A DNA stretch of 64,000 nucleotides, taken from Sinomonas sp. R1AF57. GTDB lineage: Bacteria > Actinomycetota > Actinomycetes > Actinomycetales > Micrococcaceae. Below the pieces are notes generated by a model, which was not told the origin of the DNA, ran no database searches, and saw only the letters and a program-made list of their open reading frames with translations. The stretch's first letter is position 1; the number at the start of each line of letters is the position of its first letter. A program made the translations under genes and the position numbers. This document shows positions 36,324 through 43,834 of the stretch, piece after piece. Location: positions 28,276 through 92,275 of the forward strand of contig NZ_CP022463.1 of assembly GCF_002224485.1 (NCBI RefSeq), written 5' to 3'.

Positions 36324-36941
36324 TCAGGATTCCTTGACGATGATCCGGCCCACCTGCGTCGCGACCGCCTGGAACGCGTGCGTCGCGGCGAGGAGCGCTC
36401 GGGCCGCCTCGACGTTGCGGGCGAATGCGGTGATGGAGAGGTCCCGCAGGGCGGCCGAGCTCCAGACCCGGTAGGTGTGCTCGGCGCGCTTGGAGAGCCG
36501 GATCATGTCGATCCAGTAGTCCTCGAGATCCTCGAGGTGGGACAGCGAGCGCATGGCGGTGGTGGTCAGCTCCGCCTGCCGGTTGATGATCTCCAGCAGG
36601 TCCGAGGCCTCCGAGGGGAGCCTGTCGATCGCGTGGAGCTGGATCAGCTCGCCGACCGCCACGATCTGCCCCATGGCCGCGGCGAGGCCCTCGGACAGGA
36701 CCAGGAGGTCCTCGCGGGGGAGCGGGTTCACGAAGCTCGTGCGCAGCTGCGTCAGGAGGGTGCGGGAGAGCTCGGTGGTGCGGGTGTCGATCCCGATGAG
36801 GTCGTCCACGAGCTGCTCGTAGTCCTGCCGCCGGGCGCCGAACATCTCCGAGAGCGCCTGCACGCCGAGCACCGACTGCTGGGCCATGGCGGCGAGGAGC
36901 TCGAGGCCAGCGGTCTCCTGCGGAAAGAGCCTGAACTTCAT
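36324..36941 (-). CDS. DUF47 family (PhoU-like) protein
   Basis: A 205-residue all-helical protein of the PhoU-related DUF47 family (MKFRLFPQE N-terminus, LLAAMAQQSVLGVQALSEMF, TAFARNVEAARALLAATHAF). DUF47 genes pair with pit genes and are thought to control the transporter. ATG 36941 with GGAG upstream. A TAAGAT hexamer on the minus strand near 37031-37036 may be its -10. Confidence 0.85.
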   Translation of the reverse strand: MKFRLFPQETAGLELLAAMAQQSVLGVQALSEMFGARRQDYEQLVDDLIGIDTRTTELSRTLLTQLRTSFVNPLPREDLLVLSEGLAAAMGQIVAVGELIQLHAIDRLPSEASDLLEIINRQAELTTTAMRSLSHLEDLEDYWIDMIRLSKRAEHTYRVWSSAALRDLSITAFARNVEAARALLAATHAFQAVATQVGRIIVKES

Positions 36942-37047
36942 GAATCTCCGTGCACGGGAACCGTACCTGCGCGTCAGGCGGCCGCTGTCCCCGTGCGGAA
37001 GCCTCCGTGCCGGCGGACTGCCGGCACCGGCATCTTACGTGAGACGC

Positions 37048-37075
37048 GTGAACGCCCGCGGAGGCGGGCGTTCAC
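37048..37075 (-). terminator. Perfect 12-bp hairpin in the 307-bp gap upstream of DUF47
   Basis: GTGAACGCCCGC (37048-37059) pairs with GCGGGCGTTCAC (37064-37075), loop GGAG. It probably ends transcription of the minus-strand gene at 37249. The rest of the gap (37076-37248) contains further short hairpins such as CCGCTCGAAGCGG and is otherwise unassigned. Confidence 0.6.
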
Positions 37076-37248
37076 CGTGGAGAGAAGCTTAAGGCGCCGA
37101 ACCGGGACCGCCTCTCGGCGGAAGGCCGCTCGAAGCGGCTGAGTGTTGGAGCCCGGGGGTGCCGCGGTCCGACGCCACCTTCAGTGTTCTACGGCCGTTG
37201 GGGGAGAGTCAACCTTGACGGATGGGCGCCGGCGGGTCTAGCGGGGCC

Positions 37249-37905
37249 CTAGTCGAGCTGCCCGCGGCGCCACGCGTTGGCCGAGGCCTCGAGGTCCTCG
37301 GCGGTCTTGACGAGCTGGTGGGCGCTCTTGGTGAGCTTGCTCGCATGCTGCGTGCTGGCCCATTCGGCGCTGTCCGCGATGGTGGCCTGGCCAAGCGCCA
37401 CGACGCGGCAGAACGCGGCCGAGCGCTCGAGCGCGACGTCGAAGTCGCCGTCGAACGCGCCCGAGAGGATCGCGTCCGCCATGGCGGTGAGCTCATCCGC
37501 GCCGGGGGGCTCCGCCACGCCGGCGACCACGTGGGAGACCTGGGCGGTGTCCTTGCCGGCCTTGAAGTACACGGAGATGCGCTCGGGGTCGCGCTTGGTC
37601 GCGGCGCGGAGGGCGTAGAGGCGCCAGAGGGCTCCCGGGAGCGACCGGGCTGGGCTCTCGGACCACATCTCGGCAATTGACTCGAGCCCCTGCTCGTCGG
37701 CGAGGCGCACGAGCCGGCGGGTGATCTCCGGGTCGTCGCTCTCACGGCCCCGGCGGACCAGCGCCTGGGCGGCGAGGTGCGCGGCCTCCGAGACCCGGGC
37801 CGGATCGGCGCCCCCGGCGAAGGGCTCGAAGTCGATCGGCGCGAACGGCTTCGGCTTGTGGGGGCGGACGGGTCCCGAACCGCCGGACGCTGCGTTCTCG
37901 CTCAT
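37249..37905 (-). CDS. Hypothetical helical protein
   Basis: A 218-residue soluble protein, almost entirely helical after a polar, Pro-rich N-terminus (KPKPFAPIDFEPFAGG). Alanine-rich repeats and segments such as LWRLYALRAATKRDPERIS and LTKSAHQLVKTAEDLEASA suggest a helical bundle. No catalytic motif, no membrane segment. An excellent AAGGAGG ribosome site precedes ATG 37905, so it is clearly expressed. I recognise homologues by style in other Micrococcaceae but no function. Confidence 0.6.
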   Translation of the reverse strand: MSENAASGGSGPVRPHKPKPFAPIDFEPFAGGADPARVSEAAHLAAQALVRRGRESDDPEITRRLVRLADEQGLESIAEMWSESPARSLPGALWRLYALRAATKRDPERISVYFKAGKDTAQVSHVVAGVAEPPGADELTAMADAILSGAFDGDFDVALERSAAFCRVVALGQATIADSAEWASTQHASKLTKSAHQLVKTAEDLEASANAWRRGQLD

Positions 37906-38061
37906 GCCCGTACCTCCTTCAAAGCGCTGCCCGGATTCATGCCCGCTACGGTACTCCTCTGCCCGGTGTGGCGCATGGGGCGCGGCGCATGGGGCGCGGA
38001 GCGGTGGGGCCGGACGCCGGGCCGGGTCAGGCGCGCACGACGGCGGGCGGCCGGCCTGCGC

Positions 38062-38067
38062 TAGAGT
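38062..38067 (+). promoter_or_regulatory. -10 element of the tRNA-Lys gene
   Basis: TAGAGT lies 27 bp before the mature 5' end; the same hexamer is used at 47226. No clear -35. Confidence 0.45.
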
Positions 38068-38093
38068 GGACCCGTCCGGCGCGTGCCGGGCGC

Positions 38094-38166
38094 GGGCCTC
38101 TAGCTCAGTTGGTAGAGCAGCGGACTTTTAATCCGCGGGTCGTGGGTTCGAGGCCCACGGGGCCCA
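38094..38166 (+). tRNA. tRNA-Lys, anticodon UUU
   Basis: All four arms fold: acceptor GGGCCTC with GGGGCCC (one U-G pair), D arm with the TAGCTCAGTTGGTAGAGC sequence, anticodon stem GCGGA/TCCGC with loop CTTTTAA (anticodon TTT in DNA), T arm GTGGG-TTCGAGG-CCCAC. Discriminator base A at 38166; the 3' CCA is not encoded. Length 73 nt. Confidence 0.97.
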
Positions 38167-38192
38167 CACGTGAAGGGCTGGCGCTGAAGGGC

Positions 38193-38354
38193 TCACAGGC
38201 TCGCGAGGCCGAGGCAGCCCACGGCGAAGGCGACCACCCAGCCGGCCAGTACCTGCCGGGGGAACCGGGGCCCCCACTCCACGAAGAGCAGGCCGAGCAG
38301 GGCGCCGTCGAGCGCGGCGATGTACGCGGAGACGCTGATCACGATCTCACGCAT
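38193..38354 (-). CDS. Small two-helix membrane protein
   Basis: A 53-residue protein with two hydrophobic segments (VISVSAYIAALDGALLGLLF and VLAGWVVAFAVGCLGLASL) joined by the polar turn VEWGPRFPRQ. ATG 38354 has no Shine-Dalgarno of its own but overlaps the stop of an upstream 14-codon leader frame, so coupling is likely. No family recognised. Confidence 0.45.
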   Translation of the reverse strand: MREIVISVSAYIAALDGALLGLLFVEWGPRFPRQVLAGWVVAFAVGCLGLASL

Positions 38355-38391
38355 GGCCCGGATCACTGACCCAGTGCGTGCTGTCTGCCAT
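38347..38391 (-). CDS. Putative 14-residue leader peptide
   Basis: ATG 38391 is preceded by AGGGAG at good spacing and encodes MADSTHWVSDPGHA; its stop overlaps the start of the 53-residue membrane protein by 8 nt. A minus-strand TACCCT (38439-38444) could be its -10. The remaining gap up to 38703 shows no other convincing gene. Confidence 0.35.
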   Translation of the reverse strand: MADSTHWVSDPGHA

Positions 38392-38703
38392 GGTGGCTCC
38401 CTGTCCTCGGCGGACCGGGCGCGTCGGCCCTGGTGAACAGGGTAGATCCGAATGCGCGCGCTCAGAAGGGCTCGCGCGGCCCGAGACGCCCAGGCCGCGA
38501 GGGGGTGTGCAGCCTGGGCGTCCCAGCGCGACAACGGCTTCCGCATCACTCCCCAGCAATGGCGGCATGCCGCGCTTGCTCGACGGTAGCAGGAGGCGCC
38601 GGTGAACGTGAAGTCTCCGTGACACATCGTGTGAAGTCAGCGTGCCGCATGGTGACACCAGCTATACCGTTTGAGTCATCTACCGCTGGGTACGGAAACC
38701 CGC

Positions 38704-39276
38704 ATGCCTACCGCACTGCTCGTGATCGACATGGAGAACGCCTTCTTCGAGGACCCCGCGCTCAACGAGCAGCGCGAACGGATCGTCACGGCGTGCAACC
38801 GACTCATCGCCGCAGCCCGCGAGTCCGGGGCGCCGGCCCTGATCGTGCGCACGGAGCACGAACGGGACCGTTCCACCTGGACCCTTTCGATGCTCGACGA
38901 CGACCAGGGCTTCGCGTTCCGCGGCACCGAGCAGGCCCAGTCGCTCGCCGAGCTCGACACCGAGGGGCTCCCCGAGCTGGTAAAGCGCCGCGACAGCGCC
39001 TTCGTGGGCACCGACCTGCTTGCCCGTCTGAGCGCGTGGGGCGTTGACACCATCCTCCTCTCAGGTGTGTCCTCCCACCTCTGCCTCGCCCAGACTGCCG
39101 CCGACGCGTTCGCACACAACATCAGGGCCGCCTTCGCCGCCGAGGCGATGGGCGCCGACGTGCCGGACCAGGCCGACGCGATGCTCGACGTCGTGCTCGC
39201 CGCCTACCGCCAGCGGAAGCTGTCCCAGGACGAGGCGATCGCACTGCTCGCCGGCGACCGCGTCCCGCTGGGGTGA
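38704..39276 (+). CDS. Isochorismatase-family cysteine hydrolase
   Basis: A 190-residue protein with the family triad Asp9 (LLVIDMENAFF), Lys94 (LVKRRDSAF) and Cys127 (SGVSSHLCLAQTA), plus the cis-peptide-like turn before the cysteine. Related enzymes hydrolyse nicotinamide, N-carbamoyl compounds or isochorismate; the substrate cannot be decided. ATG 38704 is chosen because it begins the first beta strand. Not in an obvious operon. Confidence 0.8.
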   Translation: MPTALLVIDMENAFFEDPALNEQRERIVTACNRLIAAARESGAPALIVRTEHERDRSTWTLSMLDDDQGFAFRGTEQAQSLAELDTEGLPELVKRRDSAFVGTDLLARLSAWGVDTILLSGVSSHLCLAQTAADAFAHNIRAAFAAEAMGADVPDQADAMLDVVLAAYRQRKLSQDEAIALLAGDRVPLG

Positions 39277-39294
39277 CCGGGCCTACGCGCCCGC

Positions 39295-40293
39295 CTACGC
39301 GCGCGCCTGCTGCCACGCCTCCGGGTTGACCGGGTGTGGCGGGAGCTCGCCCTTGGCCATCGCGATGGCGTTGAGGGCGCTGAGGCGGGCCATCTCGTTG
39401 CGCACGGGCACCGTGGCGCTGCCCACGTGGGGCAGGAGGACGGTGTTGGGGAGCTCGGCGAGGCCGGGGGCGAGGCGGGGCTCATCCTCGTAGACGTCGA
39501 GTCCTGCCCCGCCGATCGTGCCGTCGCCGAGCGCTGCGACGAGGGCCTGCTCGTCGACGATGGGGCCGCGGGCGGTGTTGACCAGGATGGCTCCGGGCTT
39601 CATCCGGGCCAGCACGTCGGCGTCGACGAGGTGTCGGGTCTGCTCGTTCAGGGGCACGTGGAGCGAGAGGAAGTCGCTGCGCTCCACGAGCTCCGCCCAC
39701 GGCACCTGCCGGACCCGGCCGGCGAACTCGCCCAGCTCCTCGTCGCTCACGTGCCGCTCTGCGGGCGGCCGCGGTGAGAAGAGGACCTCCATGCCGAAGC
39801 CGAGGGCCCGGCGGGCCGTGGCCCGGGCGATGCGCCCGAAGCCTGCCAGCCCCAGGACCTGGCCGGAGACGTCCCGCCCGAGCATGAGCTCCGGAGCCCA
39901 TCCGTGGAAGCGGCCGTCGCGGACCATGCTGTCGGCCTCGATGACGCGCCGGGCGGTGCCGAGGATGAGGAGCATCGCGACGTCGGCGGTCGCGTCCGTC
40001 AGGACCCCCGGGGTGTTGCCGACCAGGATCCCGCGGGCGGTCGCGGCCGGGACGTCGATGTTGTTGTAGCCCACGGCGAAGTTCGAGACCCCGCGGACCC
40101 GCGCGCGGGCCAGGAGCGCGGCGTCGACCGGGTCGCCGAGCTGGGTGAGCACGACGTCGTACTCACCCGACGCGCAGAGGTCCGCCAGGGCTGCGGGGTC
40201 GGGCGGCTCCGGGAGGACCGTCACCTCCCCGGCGGCCCTGAGCAGCTCGAGGCCGAGGGCGGGGATGGGCGCGGTGACGAGGAATCGGCTCAT
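39295..40293 (-). CDS. D-2-hydroxyacid dehydrogenase (glyoxylate/hydroxypyruvate reductase type)
   Basis: A 332-residue NAD(P)-dependent enzyme. NAD domain GLAGFGRIARATARRALGFG (about residues 150-169; GxGxxA variant GFGRIA), catalytic Arg in NTARGPIVDEQAL, Glu in DVYEDEP and His in LLPHVGSAT. The SPRP after the dinucleotide strand suggests NADP(H) preference. It could interconvert glyoxylate and glycolate, linking to the glycolate locus downstream, but it is not in that cluster. ATG 40293 has a leaderless CAGAAT 6 nt upstream. Confidence 0.82.
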   Translation of the reverse strand: MSRFLVTAPIPALGLELLRAAGEVTVLPEPPDPAALADLCASGEYDVVLTQLGDPVDAALLARARVRGVSNFAVGYNNIDVPAATARGILVGNTPGVLTDATADVAMLLILGTARRVIEADSMVRDGRFHGWAPELMLGRDVSGQVLGLAGFGRIARATARRALGFGMEVLFSPRPPAERHVSDEELGEFAGRVRQVPWAELVERSDFLSLHVPLNEQTRHLVDADVLARMKPGAILVNTARGPIVDEQALVAALGDGTIGGAGLDVYEDEPRLAPGLAELPNTVLLPHVGSATVPVRNEMARLSALNAIAMAKGELPPHPVNPEAWQQARA

Positions 40294-40299
40294 GCGGTC

Positions 40300-40305
40300 A
40301 TTCTG
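40300..40305 (-). promoter_or_regulatory. Possible -10 element, leaderless hydroxyacid dehydrogenase
   Basis: Minus-strand CAGAAT, 6 nt, then ATG 40293; first base departs from TANNNT. Confidence 0.35.
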
Positions 40306-40381
40306 GCCGATCACGGGAGGGAGTGTTGACGGCCCCGGAGGCGGGCGTGAGCATGGGGGATCGACAACCACTGGGAGGACC

Positions 40382-41905
40382 ATGGCACCCCCGCTGAACC
40401 CCATTCCGGCGCGGGTCACCGCGCACCCGGCCTTCGTTGTCGGGCCCGTGCGCCGCGAGACGTTCGGGACGTTCGTCGAGCACCTCGGCCGCTGCGTCTA
40501 CACGGGCATCTACGAGCCCGGGCACCCCACCGCGGACGACGACGGCTGGCGGGGCGACGTCCTCGGCCTCACCCGGGAGCTGGGCGTGAGCACGGTCCGC
40601 TACCCGGGCGGGAACTTCGTCTCGGGGTACCGCTGGGAGGACGGGATCGGGCCCAAGGACGAGCGTCCCGTCCGGCTCGACCTCGCCTGGCACTCGACCG
40701 AGACCAACCAGGTGGGCCTGGACGACTTCGTGCAGTGGTGCCGCAAGGCGGGCGTCGAGCCCATGATGGCCGTCAACCTCGGCACCCGCGGCGTGCAGGA
40801 GGCCCTCGACGTCCTCGAGTACTGCAACCACCCGGGCGGGACGGCCCTGTCAGACCTCCGCCGCAGGAACGGGACCGAGGAGCCGCACGGCATCACCTTC
40901 TGGTGCCTCGGGAACGAGATGGACGGGCCGTGGCAGATCGGCCACAAGACCCCGGCCGAGTACGGCCGCCTCGCCGCGGAGACCGCCCGGGCCATGCGCA
41001 TGGCCGGAGGGGACGCGCTCCGGCTTGTCGCGTGCGGAAGCTCCGGGCCCACGATGGGCACCTTCGGCGAGTGGGAGCGCGCCGTCCTCATGGAGGCCTA
41101 CGAGTTCGTGGACTACATCTCCGCGCACCAGTACGTCGAGAACAGGGGCAGCCTCGCTGACCACCTTGCGGCGGGCCACCTCATGGACCGCTTCATCCGC
41201 GAGATCGTGGCGCACATCGACCACGTCAGGAGCGTGCGAAGGTCCGCCAGGGACGTCCACATCTCCTTCGACGAGTGGAACGTGTGGCACATGTCCTCCC
41301 GGCGCACCCCGGTGCCCTCCGGCGACGACTGGCCCGAGGCGCCCGAGCTCACCGAGGACCTGTACACCGTGGCCGACGCCGTGGTGGTCGGGGACCTGCT
41401 GATCACCCTCCTGAGGCACACCGACCGAGTCCACGCGGCCTCGCTGGCCCAGCTGGTCAATGTCATCGCCCCGATCATGACTGCCCCGGGCGGGCCGGCG
41501 TGGAAGCAGACCATCTTCCACCCGTTCGCCCTCACCTCAGCCCACGCCCGAGGCGAGGTGCTCCAGCTCGCCGTCGACTCGCCGTCGTACACCTCCCCGC
41601 AGCACGGCCCCGTACCGGCGCTCTCCGCTGTCGCGACGTACGACGCCGACTCAGGCTCCGTGACGCTGTTCGCCGTCAACCGGGCCAGCGGCACCGCGCT
41701 GCCCCTCGAGGTGGACCTGAGCGCGTTCGCGGGGATCGGTCTCGTGGAGGCACTCGTGTTCGCGAACGAGGACCCGCTCTGGTGCGCGACCGAGGAGGAC
41801 TCCACGTCCGTCCTGCCCCGCACGCTCGACGGCGCTGCGCTCGAGGGCTGGCGACTCACCGCCGTCCTGCCGGCGGTGAGCTGGGCGATGCTCCGTCTCG
41901 GTTAG
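40382..41905 (+). CDS. Alpha-L-arabinofuranosidase, GH51
   Basis: Releases terminal arabinofuranose from arabinan or arabinoxylan oligomers. 507 residues: N-terminal GTFVEHLGRCVYTGIYEPGH segment, RYPGGNFVSGYRWEDGIG, acid/base Glu179 in WCLGNEMDGPWQ and nucleophile Glu298 in SFDEWNVWH; a C-terminal beta-sandwich follows. No signal peptide, so intracellular, acting on imported oligomers. ATG 40382 with GGGAGG upstream. No transporter or regulator is adjacent. Confidence 0.92.
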   Translation: MAPPLNPIPARVTAHPAFVVGPVRRETFGTFVEHLGRCVYTGIYEPGHPTADDDGWRGDVLGLTRELGVSTVRYPGGNFVSGYRWEDGIGPKDERPVRLDLAWHSTETNQVGLDDFVQWCRKAGVEPMMAVNLGTRGVQEALDVLEYCNHPGGTALSDLRRRNGTEEPHGITFWCLGNEMDGPWQIGHKTPAEYGRLAAETARAMRMAGGDALRLVACGSSGPTMGTFGEWERAVLMEAYEFVDYISAHQYVENRGSLADHLAAGHLMDRFIREIVAHIDHVRSVRRSARDVHISFDEWNVWHMSSRRTPVPSGDDWPEAPELTEDLYTVADAVVVGDLLITLLRHTDRVHAASLAQLVNVIAPIMTAPGGPAWKQTIFHPFALTSAHARGEVLQLAVDSPSYTSPQHGPVPALSAVATYDADSGSVTLFAVNRASGTALPLEVDLSAFAGIGLVEALVFANEDPLWCATEEDSTSVLPRTLDGAALEGWRLTAVLPAVSWAMLRLG

Positions 41906-41919
41906 CCGCGAGAGAGGCG

Positions 41920-42129
41920 TCAGCGCTCGAGTCGGAAGCCGAACTTGAGGGTGACCTGCCAGTCGGCAACCCCGCCGTCGTCGAGATGCCCGCGGATGGA
42001 CTGGACCTCGAACCAGTCGAGGTTTCGGACCGTCTGCCCTGCCGCTGCGATCCCGTTCCTGACCGCCTCATCGATGCTGTTCGGGCTCGTGCCGACGATT
42101 TCGGAGACGCTGTAGGTGTGCCCTGACAT
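41920..42129 (-). CDS. Dodecin family flavin-binding protein
   Basis: A 69-residue protein with the dodecin beta-alpha-beta-beta layout: SVSEIVGTSPNSIDEAVRNG, then the helix end and the flavin-stacking Trp in RNLDWFEVQSIRGHL, then VADWQVTLKFGFRLE. Dodecamers store flavin or CoA. ATG 42129 with AAGGAGGAA upstream. Single gene between GH51 and the methyltransferase. Confidence 0.9.
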   Translation of the reverse strand: MSGHTYSVSEIVGTSPNSIDEAVRNGIAAAGQTVRNLDWFEVQSIRGHLDDGGVADWQVTLKFGFRLER

Positions 42130-42189
42130 GGGGTTCCTCCTTGCCGTGGGGGCCTCTTCCGGCCCTGCGAGTGCTGGCAGACTATCCCC

Positions 42190-43068
42190 GTGACCAGTGC
42201 TTGGCCAGAGTCCGCGGCCCCGGTGGTGGACAACGTGGTGAGGCGGCTGCGAGCCGCCGGATGCGTCTTCGCCGAGGACGAGGCGCGGCTCCTCGTCGAG
42301 GCCTGTCCGGACCCGGAGCGGCTCGAATCGCTCGTGGCGCGCCGGGTGGCCGGGGAGCCGCTCGAGCACCTGCTCGGCTGGGCGGACTTCGCCGGCCGGC
42401 GCATTGCCGTCGGGCCCGGCGTGTTCGTCCCGCGGCGGCGCAGCGAGCTGCTCGTCCGCCTCGCGGTGGCCCACCTCCACTCCTCCCGTCTGGGGGTCAC
42501 CTCCTGGGAGTCACTTCCCGCGGGTGCCGCGCACGACGCCGGCCGCCCGCCCGTCGTCGTCGTCGACCTCTGCTGCGGGTCGGGCGCGATCGGGGCCGCG
42601 ATCGCGGCGGCGGTCGCGGGCGGTGCCGCCGCCCTCGAGCTGCACGCGGCGGACGTGGACCCGACGGCTTTGGAGTACGCGCGGCGGAACCTCGCGCCGT
42701 GGGGCGGGACAGTACACCGCGGTGACCTGTTCGCGGCCCTGCCCGGGCCCCTGCGGGGACGGGTCCAGGTCCTGACGGCCAACGCCCCCTACGTGCCCAC
42801 CGCGTCCATCCCGTTCATGCCGCCCGAAGCGCGCGAGCACGAGCCGCTCCTGGCGCTGGACGGCGGAAGCGACGGACTCGACTTCCACCGCACCATCGCC
42901 TCGGCGGCGCCGCAGTGGCTCGCGCCCGGCGGCGTGCTCGTGATCGAGGTGAGCCGGAGGCAGGCGGAGACGGCGGTGGAGCTGTTCGCCAGCCATGGGC
43001 TGGCTCCCCGCATCGAATCGGACGAGGACTTGGACGCCGTGGCAGTGGTGGGGACGGCCGCCCGCTGA
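42190..43068 (+). CDS. PrmC-related methyltransferase (putative protein N5-glutamine methyltransferase)
   Basis: A 292-residue SAM-dependent methyltransferase of the HemK/PrmC group. N-terminal helical domain (EDEARLLVEACPDPERLE), VFVPRRRSELLV, SAM loop VDLCCGSGAIGAA, and the substrate motif NAPYVPT, in place of NPPY. That Ala variant typifies a PrmC paralogue family, so release factors may not be the target. Residues about 100-117 (RLGVTSWESLPAGA) are encoded by a copy of the dispersed repeat inserted before the SAM loop. Start is GTG 42190. Confidence 0.78.
   Translation: MTSAWPESAAPVVDNVVRRLRAAGCVFAEDEARLLVEACPDPERLESLVARRVAGEPLEHLLGWADFAGRRIAVGPGVFVPRRRSELLVRLAVAHLHSSRLGVTSWESLPAGAAHDAGRPPVVVVDLCCGSGAIGAAIAAAVAGGAAALELHAADVDPTALEYARRNLAPWGGTVHRGDLFAALPGPLRGRVQVLTANAPYVPTASIPFMPPEAREHEPLLALDGGSDGLDFHRTIASAAPQWLAPGGVLVIEVSRRQAETAVELFASHGLAPRIESDEDLDAVAVVGTAAR
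42490..42516. repeat. Dispersed repeat inserted in the prmC-like gene
   Basis: TGGGGGTCACCTCCTGG followed by a diverged second unit GAGTCACTTCC lies in frame, between the N-terminal domain and the SAM-binding loop. Confidence 0.7.
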
Positions 43069-43143
43069 CCTGAGCCCCGCCGACCGGCCGCGCCCCCCGC
43101 GGATCCCGTGTAGATGGGGGCCGGAATGGGCAGGGGTCATGTC

Positions 43144-43800
43144 ATGGACGATTCGCAGGGGGCCAGCACCCAGGGTTCGACCGTGGAGGAGTGGACGAGG
43201 GCTCTCGCCGAGTCCACCGGCGCGCCCGGCGGCGGGGCGGGGACGGGGGTGATGCTCGCCGTCGCCGCCTCCCTGACCTCGATGGTCGCCGGGTACACGG
43301 ACGGCGAGGACGGCCGCGACGAGGTCGAGGCCATCCGCGCACGGGCTCAGGCCCTCCGGCGGGAGGCCCTCGCACTGGCTGACGACGACGCCGCGGCCTC
43401 CAAGGCGTTCGGCGCGGCGTTTCGGCTGGACCCGGGTCCCGAACGGGACCGGGCCGTCCACGCAGCCTCGCTCGACGCGGCGGCGTCGTCGGCCGTGCTG
43501 GGCGAGCGGGCTGCGGGGTCCATCGACGACCTCGCATGGCTGGCCGCCCACGGCAACCCGGCGCTCGTCGCCGATGTGGTCGTCGCGTTCGGCGCGCTGC
43601 GCGCCGCCATCGCCGGTGCCCGTGCCAACGTCAGCTTCGACCTGGCCTCGCTCCGTTCGGCGGGCAGCACGCTGGAGGAGATCCGGGACGAGCATCCCGA
43701 CCTCTGGTCGACCGTCACGAGGCTCGATGACGCGCTGGCACGCATCGACGCGCTCGCCGCAGAAATCGACCATCGGGCGGCCCCCACCGACGCCGTCTGA
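43144..43800 (+). CDS. Cyclodeaminase/cyclohydrolase family protein (FTCD-C fold)
   Basis: A 218-residue helical protein matching the formiminotransferase-cyclodeaminase C-terminal fold: WTRALAESTGAPGGGAGTGV near the N-terminus (Gly-rich folate site), SLTSMVAGYTDGEDGRDEVE, and a following helical bundle. Relatives act as methenyl-tetrahydrofolate cyclohydrolases. ATG 43144 is used; the ribosome site is weak. Activity not certain, since the catalytic residues of characterised members are few. Confidence 0.65.
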   Translation: MDDSQGASTQGSTVEEWTRALAESTGAPGGGAGTGVMLAVAASLTSMVAGYTDGEDGRDEVEAIRARAQALRREALALADDDAAASKAFGAAFRLDPGPERDRAVHAASLDAAASSAVLGERAAGSIDDLAWLAAHGNPALVADVVVAFGALRAAIAGARANVSFDLASLRSAGSTLEEIRDEHPDLWSTVTRLDDALARIDALAAEIDHRAAPTDAV

Positions 43801-43834
43801 GGCACGGCGCCGGCGGGGGCGGGTCCCGCGGGGG

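Noticed and set aside
38094..38700. Integrated element at tRNA-Lys
   Set aside because: No integrase, no repeat of the tRNA 3' end downstream, and ordinary chromosomal genes follow.
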